64,000 nt of DNA from Epiperipatus broadwayi (lineage: Eukaryota; Onychophora; Udeonychophora; Euonychophora; Peripatidae): assembly GCA_028023455.1 (NCBI GenBank), contig JAQFVV010000187.1:122001-186000 (forward strand), read 5' to 3'. This document shows, one piece after another, positions 24,201-36,200 of the stretch. The number at the start of each line of letters is the position of its first letter. The first letter of the stretch is position 1. A program made the position numbers and the translations under genes. Below the pieces are notes generated by a model. It was not told the origin of the DNA. It did no database searches and saw only the letters and a program-made list of their open reading frames with translations.

Positions 24201-27200
24201 AAATTTTTTATTAGTCATATTTTATTTCCTTATTTTTTTTGCGCGCGAATTTTAAAGTAATTTTACGTTGGTGCTTTGCTTTTACGCAAATTTTGAAAAA
24301 ATTACATACCACATCCCCCCTTTTTCAATGTAAGTTACGTCTATATTTGTGCGATTTCGTTTGCGCGTGTTTTCTGAGGAACCTGTCTATCGCGTAAAAC
24401 GAGACCCAGGTGTACATAGATTATTTACTTAAGGTCCTAAAAGTGCAGTATAAGAATAATTACTTTTGTCTTGTTTTACTTTAATATGCAAATTTAATTA
24501 AACTTTTTCTACCATTATTAAAATAAATATGTATTCATTAGCTTTTGCAGATAATGTACTTATCTCATGATAAATCAATAAACTTCAATTCTCAACTGTA
24601 ACCAGCATCACATGACTCTCATTTTGATAGTTCTATCATAAAGTAAATAAAGTGACCTATTGCAAAATTCTAATTAGATTTCAGCTTTCATTGATAAATC
24701 CTGAGCTTGGAAAATATCTACTAAAAAAGTATTGCTAATTCTTTCATAATATTTAGACATTCATCTAGATATATCCTATATCAAAATTAACAACACTTTT
24801 AACAGTGTAATTATGGAACAAATTAACTCATTCTTATAATAAAGTAACATTACTTTTACAGGCTGTGGTGATATTACTAATTCAATAATGAAAGAAAGAA
24901 ACAGCGCACTGGCAAACACTGTACTATCATGCTTCTGAATTTTAGGCTATTAAGATCATATATAATTTTCAATGATCATCCAATTTTGACAGGCAATGTC
25001 TTCCACATTATTTATGAGGACTAATAGTTTTAATTTTAATAATATTCAAGCCTAACATAAGCATCAAACATTCATATCTATTTCAACGGACCCTCATACA
25101 TTCAGTGTTGCTCTTGGTAACTTAAATGCAGTTGACCGCAATGTTTTTTCTTAACTTTTTAAACAAAACAATTCAAATTTCAAAAATAGTTCTTCAATCT
25201 GTGTTTTAAATTCTAACCATCAATGAAGATATTTAATGTATATATTTTTTAACTTGCAACTTATATCTGTGGATGACACTCTCTCACATCTCTTGGATTA
25301 CTGTTCTATCTTCATTAATTTACATCTTGTGTTGTTTCCTTCAAAACAGAATCTTTTTGTTATATTGTCATTAGCTTATGCATTTTGCTCTAAATTTTTT
25401 TTTCTGAATCTATAATATCTTACTTTTGCCACACTTATTAAATCTATTATTTTGAAATTTCCTTGTGAGTATATGACATTTTAAGTTATTAAACTGATCC
25501 TAATGTTTTAAATACAACTTCAATTAATATTTATGCCTTGAATATTTTTACACTGAAGAGAACTCATGGATAAATCACCACACACTATGCAAACTGCAAT
25601 TCTCTGTCATCTTATTCAATCTACAAAGAATACAATGTTCTTGTCCATACTCTTCAATTTTATGAATCTTATATTTTGCTTGTTATTTCACAAAAATGTT
25701 TGATGTTTTATTACTTACACACATATTAATTATAATAAATTTATTTGTTTACCAAAGATAGTAAAACTTGAATGGTTTATAAATTTATATACCAATTATG
25801 ATACTAAATAAGTGGAATTTATTTAGGCCGCTATAACTTTGCTTTAAGAACAAAAACCTTTTTACAATAACACGTTTGCTAATTGAAAGATCTATAAACC
25901 GAAATATAATTTGTATTAGTTTAAAGTTAGTGGAAATATTATTTGAAAGTGTAAAAAAAAAAAAAGTACAGGACACAATCTAAAAAATTATCTCTGCTAA
26001 AGTTATTGTAAAAATGAATGGATAGAAATTAATCATCTTCGAATTATTGCTTGCACGTAATCCCTTCACAACAACCTGCGTGAATTCATTTGAGCCGCTA
26101 TCACATTGCTTTAAGAACAAAAACCTTTTTAAAATAACACGTTTGCTAATTGAAAGATTTATAAACTGAAATATAATTTGTATTAGTTTAAAAGTTAGTG
26201 GAAATATTATTTGAAAGGGTAAAAAAAAAGTTTTACAAACAATCATCTTCTAAAATAATACAGTTTTGAAAGAAATATTGCCGTAGGAAAAAAAATTAGC
26301 CTTTTTAAAAAAAAAAGACCGATTTTTATCAATGTTGAAAGAAAGATTGTCATAAAAATTAGCTTTTTTTAATTTAAAAAACCGCTTTTAGAGTAAATAA
26401 TTGGAAAAAAAATTGATTTTTAAAAAGAAATAATTTTAAAATACATTGAATTATCAGACGGTAAAATAGAATGTAACACCATTACTTGTCAAAGCATATT
26501 TAAATAGTTGTGGTTTTTATATTAATCACACCTTTACATTATAGGCCATCCATCTTTTAAGTAGTATGTACATAAACGCTATCAAGTAGGCATTAGTAAT
26601 GCGTTTAGAGTGCAGTTTTTCCGTATGTAACGTGGAGAAACAGTGCCACGTAGTGGGCTAGAATCTTGGTAGTTGCTGGTATGATGTAACCTAGATGTAT
26701 TTACAGCAATCAGCACCACCTAGGTTCTTTGTAGTTGCTGGTAGCAGACGACATAAGCTACATGGGCTTACGCATGGCAACCAGCGCTGCCAGCTAGCTG
26801 GTGGAAGGTTCCTGTGCATACTCATGGTGAACAGCATCACCTAGCGGCTGAAAGAAGCATTTCTGCTTTTGGGTCTCCTACCCTGTATAGTTCTGCATGC
26901 TGGCACTGAAACAGCATCTCTAGCAGCCATCAAGCACCTCTTACACAACTACCATTTAAACAGTTTTGTCAATAGTTCTTCAAAAAATTGGATTAATATT
27001 GTAAGAGCATTTTCTCAGTCACTAGTATTTCAATTCTTAAATCTATATTTTGAGACCATTGCATCATTAATATCAATAGATAATACTGATATTTATTAGT
27101 TATTTAGTTATGCTAAAATTTATGCATATACATTGCAAAGATTAAAATATATGATAAATAAAAGAGAGCTTTATTTTTTAGTATCATCTATTGCAAGCAT

Positions 27201-30200
27201 ATTCATTGATCATCAAATGCTACTACATTTTAATCTTTATTCCCAAACTCGTATGGTTTTTCTTTATCAATGAGTATTTTGGGTTACAAGGCTGGAACCA
27301 ATGTATTTGGTAACTACTTTTAACTTTTGTTGTGCAACAATTGAACTATATTAAGATTCAATCCATAAGATTAATTTTTCATATATATAGCCTTCAGTTT
27401 AAATAAAACTTGTGGGAATTTTTTTTTTTTTTTTTTGCATATTTATTTCTAAAACATAACTTTGTAAGTTAAATTATTCAAGTAATATTTTTTATGTATA
27501 GATTACAAATGAGTAATGGAAATATTTTTAAACCAATGAAATTATTATATAAAATAAAAACAAAGCTTAAATTTCTGATTTAACTAGAATATTTTTTTTT
27601 TTGTTTTGTTTCCTTTTAAGTAGTTTTAAATAATTTAAAAAACATATTTTTATATTATATTTCAAGTCAATAAAAATATCTTGGAAATGAAATAATACCT
27701 TTAGAAATGTATAAAACTAACCTACTTTGCTTTATTAACATGATGTAACAAATGTAATTTACAAGTTGATACATGTGTTTTATAGTTTTATTTTTCAATT
27801 ACACCTGCCATCTAAAAAACAAAATGAAAACTATGGTACTGAATTAGTGTTTTATTGAAAGCATTACCCAAACTACATTTTTGTAAAATGAACAACATTC
27901 CTCTTACTATGTAACCAAAAGTCTGAAATTTAAAATAGTCTAACTTTCTGAATTCCAACGTTTTATTGGTAAATGTAAAATTCAGAGATCAATCTGGGAG
28001 TGGAGGAGGAAAATAAATTACCATCTGATAAATATTGATTGTGCAAACTTAGAATAGAGTGCGTGAGAGTTGCTCTTGTTTGTAATTTACTGTTGTAAAT
28101 AAATGAATCAAATGATATATTGATATTAACTTTCTTAGAAGAGGGAAAAGATATCTATGAATAATAGGTTACTAAAATATATAATTATTTATCTGAGATC
28201 AGTTCTATATAACTATAAAAAAATTGAATTGTAGCACAAACTTAGAATTTTTCTGAATACTAAAAAAAAAAAATTAATTAAAAATAGCTATCAAATGCAT
28301 AATTCATGCTTTTAATCCTAATTCTTCATTGACAAAACCAAAAACTGATTTTGCAGTAGGGATGACTCAAATGTACAATAGATGGCGCTTGCTGTGCTGG
28401 TGTGGCTGTTTTGTTTTGCAAAATAAATTAAAGTTTTATATATATATATTTTGTGATTATTAATCAACAATTGTATTACTACAAAAATTGTGTGCTTGTT
28501 GTGTGAACATGGAGAGAAAATTGGAGTCAGCAGAGGTAGATTGATTTAATTAGATTTGGAAAGATATGGAATAATATTCATAATGTTTGGAAAGTGTTTT
28601 ATTACGCCATTTTAAATATAGAAGTAAAAAAAAATTTTTGTTGTGGGGATGTTAATTTATGGAGGCTGTATAACTAAATTGTACATAAGATTAGTTGGTT
28701 TTTAATAATTTTCTATTAAGAATTTTTAATTTAAGAAAGAGAAGTGATTTATTTGAGAAAGAAGATAACGTTTTGAAGCCTAGGGTTGGGAAACATGTTT
28801 ATCGACCGCCATTGAAAGAAAGTAAAGTTTTTCTCCATTTGTATAAAGGGGTTTGAAGAGTAGGAGAGGAAGCATAAAGTTAAATATAGAGTATGGAATT
28901 GAAAAAATAAGAAATATGCATTGCATTTGTATCTCACAGTGCATTTATAATGGTCATAAAGAAATTAGGCATGCTGTGGTAGAGTGTAGCATATGTGATG
29001 AGGTTTATCATTTGAAATGCTTAAATAAGACTAGGAAGAATGTAACAAATTTATGGTTATGTGGACAGTATGTAAATGTGATAAAAGAGGTGAAAAAATT
29101 GTTTCTTAGTTTAGTTTAAAGAGAAACGAGAAATGGAGCAAAATGTAGTTAAGGAAGATAGGATAGAGTATGTTTTTAGTAGAGTAACAAGAGATATGGA
29201 TGAAAAAATTAGTGGTGCAATGGAGATGGTTAACCAAAGAACAAGTAAGATAGAGGATAAGGTAAAGGATGTAGAAACAATTAAAATCGTTAGAGACAAA
29301 GTGTGAGCAGATAAAGGAATTATTGAATAGGAATGATAAGGAAGAAGTGGATAAGGAAGTCCAGAAGTTGGATGAGAATGTTACATATGAAATAGGGAAA
29401 ATAAATTATGAAACAGTATTGATAAGAGATTCACTAATTAGTGACTGTGTAGATATAATTGCAAGGGAAAATAGAAACAGGAATATAAGAATTTGTCTGC
29501 CTGGAGCTAGAACTATGGATGTTACAGATAAGATAAAGAAGAAAGAGAGTAGAGATGTGTATGTTATGGTATGGACAAATAATTTGTCAGAGTTTTAGTA
29601 CATAGAAATGATTAGTAATTTAAATGAGATTAAAAGAAGAATAGGAATAGTCGGATTATAACCAAGATTTGATAATAGGTATATGTTAGATAGGGCATGT
29701 TCTATAAATGAGAAATTGAAATAATTGTGTGCGAGAAATGATGTTATGTTTGTGGATGTGTGGGATTTTTTTATTAGTAAGAGGGAGTTATATAGTAAAG
29801 ATGAATTGCATTTAGCAAAACAATGAAGTAAAGTTTTAAGTATTCTGATGTATAAAGAAATATAGTTCAGTAAACTTATAAAGGGGAATGGGGTTTTAAA
29901 TTGCAGTTATCAGAAAAAAAAAGAATGGAGGGGATGTAAGAAATAAACAAAGGTAGCTGATTTAGATATAGATGTGGAGAAAGAATGGGTCTGTAAAATT
30001 AATAGTAAGCAAGTTATTTACAAATGTAATGGAGAAGTAAGAGTCAAAAGAATTTATAAAAGAGTAGTTAAGAAAGAAGAAATTGTTAAAATTGGATATT
30101 TGAATATGCAAGATGGTAGGAGATCAGAAAGTAGCTGGAATTAAACAAAGCAGTTAATAATGAAGACCTTGGGGTACTAGCAATAGTAGAAACACGTCTA

Positions 30201-33200
30201 AGAGAAGAAGAACCTATGCTGGAAGACTTGGTATAGTAGAGTATAAATAGAAAAAAGGGGTGGTAGTGTAGGAGTTATTTTGAAAAAATATTGAAATACT
30301 GTTAGATGTCAATAACATTTGTGGTTTGAGATAAGGTTAGGAAGATAAACGAATGGTGGCTATAGTCTATGTAGCCATTGGAAATAGTCAAACGATAATG
30401 GAGTGGAATAGTAGCGTATATGAATGTCTAGTTAATGGATATACAGTTTCAAAAAAAGGGGGAAGAGAATAATGGTTATAGGGAATATGAATGGGCATAT
30501 TGAAGAAATTGATGATATAGATAACAAGAATGAACAGCTTTTGGAGAATTTTTGTCAGAGAGTGAATTTGAGCATTAGAAATGTATTAAATATTTATGAA
30601 GACAATTCACATGATCTAGAAATAATATATTTCATATAATAGATTATGTGTTGGTAGAGAAAAAGGGAATGAATAAAGTATGGGAAATTAAAGGGTTTGA
30701 CAGTGTAATAATGATCGTAATTTTTTTATAATAGAAATGGTTGGTAATGTGATGAAAAATAGTATTAAAAGTAGAAGGGATCGTGAAAGATGTGGATGGA
30801 GAATGAATGATAAGAATAAGTTAGAAGAATATAAAATAAAAGTTGAAGAAATCGTGAAAGAGTTGGTTGGGGATGAATATAAGGATTGGTGAAGTAAAAA
30901 AAGTGACAAATAGGGTGGGAATATTCAAAAGAATAAAAATAATAGAAAAGGAGGAAAGTAGGCAGAGAATATCTGCTATTAAAAACAAAGAAAGTGAGAA
31001 AGGTGTTAATGTTAAATGGGAAAAGTAATTTTAAAAAAAGAAGTTGGCTAAAATAGATAATTATAGAAAGAGAATGAAATTAAATAGTAAATTGTTGGAG
31101 GATATTAATAAAAGAAGAGATGGGAGTAAAATAATTTACACTAAAAGAAGGAATATAGAGGAGAAAGAAAAATAGTATTACTAGATTGAGGGAATAGAGT
31201 AGCTCTAGAGAAGAACTAGAGACAGTCTTAAACTAATATGTAATGGATAGACAAAAGATGTTAGATGTGAAGGACAGAGTGATAACAAACAAAAGCATAT
31301 AGTAATAGAAATATTAGGTTTACAGAAAACTGAATGACACAGGGAAGAAATTGAAAAGACAAAATGCAAGAGGTTTAGATAGATGGGCAACAGAGATGGT
31401 AATGAATTTGGACATAGAGCAGAATTAAACCTATTATCAGGTTTTAATAAAGTGGCACTGAAGATAGATTTTTCGGATAGTTAGAGTAAGACAAGAGTAA
31501 GGCTATTATTTAAAGGGAAAAGTAAGTATCAAAAAGTTAAGCAATTATAGACCGATAGCAATAACATCAGTGTTATATAAAGTTTTTGCATATACGGTGG
31601 CTGGAAGGGTCGCAAAATGGACGGAAGAAAATAGTATAGTGGGAGAAATGCAAGAAGGTTTTCAATCAGATATTCATATAGGGGATAGTTTATTTGTAAT
31701 TACACAACTTATAGATGTGAATAGAAATACAGGTGACAGTTATATATAGTTTTTATAGATGTAGAGAACGCATATGATAGAGTAAATATAAATAGATTAT
31801 AGGTAAGTTTAATAAATTTGGAAATGGATGGAGCTTTAACGGATCTTATTAAAAGATTGTATGAAAATAATTACGTATCAATTAGGGAATATAGAATCAG
31901 TTAAAGTTAAAAATGGGGTGGGACTAGGGCAACAATATTTGAGAGAAACGAGGAGAGTATTACAATGACTACGAAGAGGGGTAGAGATACCAATAATATG
32001 TGGCAAGGGAGTATATACATATTTGCAGATGATGTCTTTTTGTGTACAGTAAGAAGAGAAAAATATGGAAGTTATGCTGAGGACAAGAGTGGTTAAAGAG
32101 ATGGGAATTAAATTTAGTGAAGAAAAATCAAAAATAATGATGATTAATACTGGGGAAAGAGAAGACAAAGAATTTTTATTGGGGATATAAAAGTTAGGTG
32201 TGGTGAATATGTATAACTATTTTGGGAATAATTTTAAATAATCTGAGAAATTGCTTGGATGAATGGGAGAAAAAAATTGATAAATGAAACAAAGGAAAGA
32301 AACTGATAAAGAAATTAATAGTGAGCTCATATAATCTACAATTGTATGGAAATGAGTGGCAGTAGCAAGGTTAGCTATGATAATGATGTGTCATGTTTTA
32401 GTAATGGAGTGTTAGATTACTTTAAAAAAAAGTACAAAGATAAGTACGAAGACATGCATTAGATGCAGATGTGTGGACAGCAAAGGAGGCAATTCAAGGA
32501 GAAATGAGATGGTCAAGTTTTTATATGAGAGATGCAAAATGAAAATGTTCAGTAAATTGCAGTTTATGGATAATAAGAGAATAGCCAAAATATTGTTGAA
32601 TTGGGTTATGAGTAAAAGGCAGGCAACAAGATGGGTAAGAAAGGTAGTACGGTATGCAGAAGATTTGGATAAAGAATTTATGTCAGTATACTTATACAAA
32701 AGATGGGATGATTGTGTTTGGAGAATTGTTGAGTGTTATAGTGACAAGGAATGAGACAAAAGAAGATACATTAATAAAGAATAAAGAGTTGGAGAAATGG
32801 AGAACTAGTATGGAGAGTAAAAAGAATTTTAAATATATATAGAAGTAAACAATATTGGGTGTGAGTCAATTTATGATAATAATAATGAAAGTTGTTTACT
32901 GTTAAAGGCTCTAACAGGATCTTTAGCAACAAGGGAATATACATTTAAATGAAGAAATGTGGGTCATTTAGTCTGCAAGTTAGGTAAGGAAGGCATAAAA
33001 AATATAGCATCTGTTAATTGAATGTTAATGCCTGCATGGTACAGATAATGAAGTTGTGGAAGAATAAATATAAACAAAGTGATTATACAGAAAGTGGGTT
33101 CTTGATTTTTATTCTGAGTTTGGGAAAAGATAAGGGGGGATTTACATATAAAGGCCATGGAGTTGACAAAATTATGTTGTTGAAATGGGATGGAGCTGGA

Positions 33201-36200
33201 TAGAGAAGAATATGGGAAAAACTTAGGATGGGGAATGGAAAGAGAAGGTAAAGTGGCTAACAGGTTTTTCAGCTTAGTGGCTGAGAGATTCCTGACTCCA
33301 AATAAGGATAAGTCACAGTGCATCACATATATTATTTAAATTGTGGCTCATATGCCACGCAAGGCTTCCAAGGCAATATGAATATTGATTTTCATTGCCT
33401 TTTTTTCTAAATTTTTATATTATATATACCAATATTAAAATATTTTATATTGTAAATGTTTTAAAGATAAATAAAAAAACATATATTTTGAAACTTATTT
33501 TTTTGCCTTTTAAATAATACCAGTCGAAAATGTTAAGTGGATTTTATTATTATATTTACTGAAAAAAAATATTTCGACATTTGATGGACTATGTCACTTC
33601 TACTATAATTAGTTCCAGAAACAACTATGAGAATAATTATGTGTTAATGAAGACCTTGTCCATCTCTGTATTAGATTAATAGGAAGCTAAACAATTTATT
33701 GATATAGGTTAAGATTTATTTTAACAAAATTTCACTTCATACATTTTTTAAATAAATTTAGGGAATTTTTTATTTATAATCTATGATAGATTTTTTTACA
33801 ACTACTCATCTTTGATTTAGACTTTCTAAGAACCACTAACAGAGGAGGAATGAAATTGAAATTATTTTATAGACAAATATAGACATAATGAATGTAAAGA
33901 TTATTTTCATTGATCTAAAAGTTAATCAATCAAAAATGAAACATCTTATTAAATAATGGTCAAAAAAATATGAGTTTTCAAATATATTTTTAGTGCACTT
34001 ATACTGTGTTGGATATTTATTATCTTTATCAAATGTTGTGTATATTTTACTACCATATACTTATGTTTGTGGTATTTTATTATTTAGATTTTTAAGGAAG
34101 TGGCTGACAAAAAGATGAAATTGACTGATAATGAATTATTACGGATTAATGAAAAATTAGCATTTAATGGTCATAAACAATATCTACCAGAGGTATTAAT
34201 TTTACTTAAATTTGTAATGTTTTTTTATTATTTATTTATTATGAAGAATGTATCGGTCATTCTATTCAAACTAAATGTATTTATTTTGTGAGCTTATTTT
34301 ATATGTAACTTGTTTGGAGATTTGCATATTAATTTCCCTTTATTATTTATTCAAAGTTTCTTAATAAACTGGGGTTTGTTTGTTTTTTACAAGATTTTGT
34401 TTCATAAAACATCTATAACCTGCTTTTGTTTCAATTATTTTCAAAAAAATTTTGCTAAACTAATATTGCTTGTATTAGAAAAGCTTTATGTAGTGGCTAT
34501 TAGTACAGCAGGGTATTCTGACACATAGTCTGAATTTTAAGTGTGACCAAGGAAACCTTGGAGAATTTTTTCAGGTCATAAGCAGTCTCACATTTTATTT
34601 TTAGTAACCAAACCAAGTAGACCACTTTTATTGATTGATAAACGAGTATCCAACTATTATTAAGATAAACATAACTTTGGGTTAGAACTAGTTCTCGTGA
34701 TCAGCAGATTGATATATATTTGATCAACCCAACTTAATTGACAATGAGCTGAAAAAATAGTCAACTATAAGAAATTTGTTATGGTTTTAAATATTGCAAT
34801 GTTAATCATTTATTATATTTATTGAATATTTATATACAGTAAAATCTTGATCTATTGTGTACATGAATATTTTTCTGCATCCATTATTTCCTTTCTTTGG
34901 TTCCGAATTCAAAACTATAGAAATATATATCGGTAATTTTTTGACTATTATTTTTAGTTTTTTTTTTTTGCAACTGTTATTCACCAAACAGTTTCAATGT
35001 ATTAAATATTTTTCAGCATAGATAACAGTGTGTATACCTATGTTTTTTATTTGAATCTACTTTTTATTTTATTAAGTAACAATAATCATATTTCTCTTTT
35101 TTACATTTACTTTCTATTAAAAGTCTTAACATTTTCAAATACAAGTAAAACTGTAAAATTCATTATAAGTAGTTAAATAGAAGTTTATTTTTGTTTTACT
35201 TTTTATAATAAATTTATAATCAGATAAGATTATTAAAAAATATAATTAATGACTATATATAATTAATGTTAACTCCAATTTTTAAATTTATGTAATAATT
35301 CTTACATTAAAATTATATATATACTTTACTAACTTATTGTTTTTAATTAATTTTGAGGTGCTATCCAGTTTATCCAGAACTTCTGGCTTCAATCAAGATA
35401 TTTATAATTCCATTATTAGATTAGTCAATAAAAATGAACTGGATATTGCTTACAATCTTCTTCAAAATATGATTAGGCCTACTGGTGAATCTGAAGTTTT
35501 TAATTCTGGAAATTTTTTCATTCGTCAAATGATTCGGACAAATCAGGTAATTTGTATAATATGCATATAATTTTATATGTAAATAGAAATAGGCTATACG
35601 CACTTTTGGATTGAGAAAAAATGATTAATTAATAGTAGATATATATATAATCAATTATTTTTAAGGATTTGGACAAAATTATTTATTATTGCACTAAAAT
35701 GGAAGATGAAAACATTAATTCATTTGCACTTAGCCGTGCAACTGAAACTGCTGCTCAAGAAAACAATGCAGGTATGTATTTGCTTGTTATAATATAATGA
35801 TAATTATATAACTTGTTAAAAATATTCTTTTCTTTTTTTTTCCATTCAGAATTGCTAATCGGACTTCTGAATGCCATTAGTGAGAAGGTAATTTAGTTGT
35901 GTATATTTGAGAAGTTATATTTAAATTACTAATCTTAATTTTTTTTTTTAATTGTTCATAGAATAGGCCTATGAGACCACATTACTTCTGGCCTCTTCTC
36001 TCTTACCATCGAACAAACAATAATAAACAAGGAATTTTGAATACCTTAGCTGCCATTCTTGAACACTGTGGCAAAGCTGATTCAGATACATTTATTGATT
36101 ATGTATTTCCTGCATTTGACTCCTTATCACCAGAAGAAATAATAATGGATATTAAGGTAATATATTTTTAATCCCCAATTTTTTACTTTTTCTTATATTC

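Larger units (their letters stand above)
10897..26953. mobile_element. Giant palindromic DNA transposon, Merlin-like, 16 kb
   Basis: Two long arms in opposite orientation (10897-16514 and 22049-26953) align from end to end after later insertions are removed. The terminal sequences AGTATTGTGTAGGAGG (left) and GGTAGTTGTGTAAGAGG (right, reversed) match with one gap and resemble the GGTA...GT ends of the Merlin-like elements here. An identical 8-bp direct repeat flanks it. The unique centre (16515-22048) contains a broken Merlin/IS1595-type transposase and an RTE LINE. A simple inverted duplication is the alternative, but the 8-bp duplication and terminal motif favour transposition. It is old: the arms differ by roughly 5-12% by eye and the transposase is dead. 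Confidence 0.7.
22049..26953 (-). repeat. Right arm of the 16-kb palindrome
   Basis: Inverted counterpart of 10897-16514; the inner boundary is where both arms share GTTATAATC and then diverge. Private changes are a 136-bp tandem duplication, a SINE at 22958, a TA-flanked element at 23296 and a duplicated repeat unit near 25790-26230. Confidence 0.85.
28370..33345 (+). mobile_element. LINE with PHD/SGNH ORF1 and endonuclease-RT ORF2
   Basis: A GATGGCGCTTGCTGTGCTGG-like start near 28380 looks like a LINE 5' UTR. ORF1 (28853-29870) encodes a PHD-type finger and an SGNH-hydrolase-like domain. ORF2 pieces include ETRLREEEPM and GNMNGHIEEIDDIDNKNEQL (endonuclease), LSNYRPIAITSVLYKVFA, FIDVENAYDRVN (RT motif A, 31751-31786) and YIFADDVFLCT (RT motif C, 32018-32050). 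The order fits CR1/L2-like elements with an esterase ORF1. Stops and frameshifts throughout make it inactive. The 3' limit is approximate. Confidence 0.82.

Noticed and set aside
10897-26953. Polinton/Maverick or virus-derived origin for the 16-kb element
   Set aside because: No polymerase B, integrase, ATPase or capsid frame is visible and the duplication is 8 bp, not 6 bp; the transposase remnant is Merlin-type.
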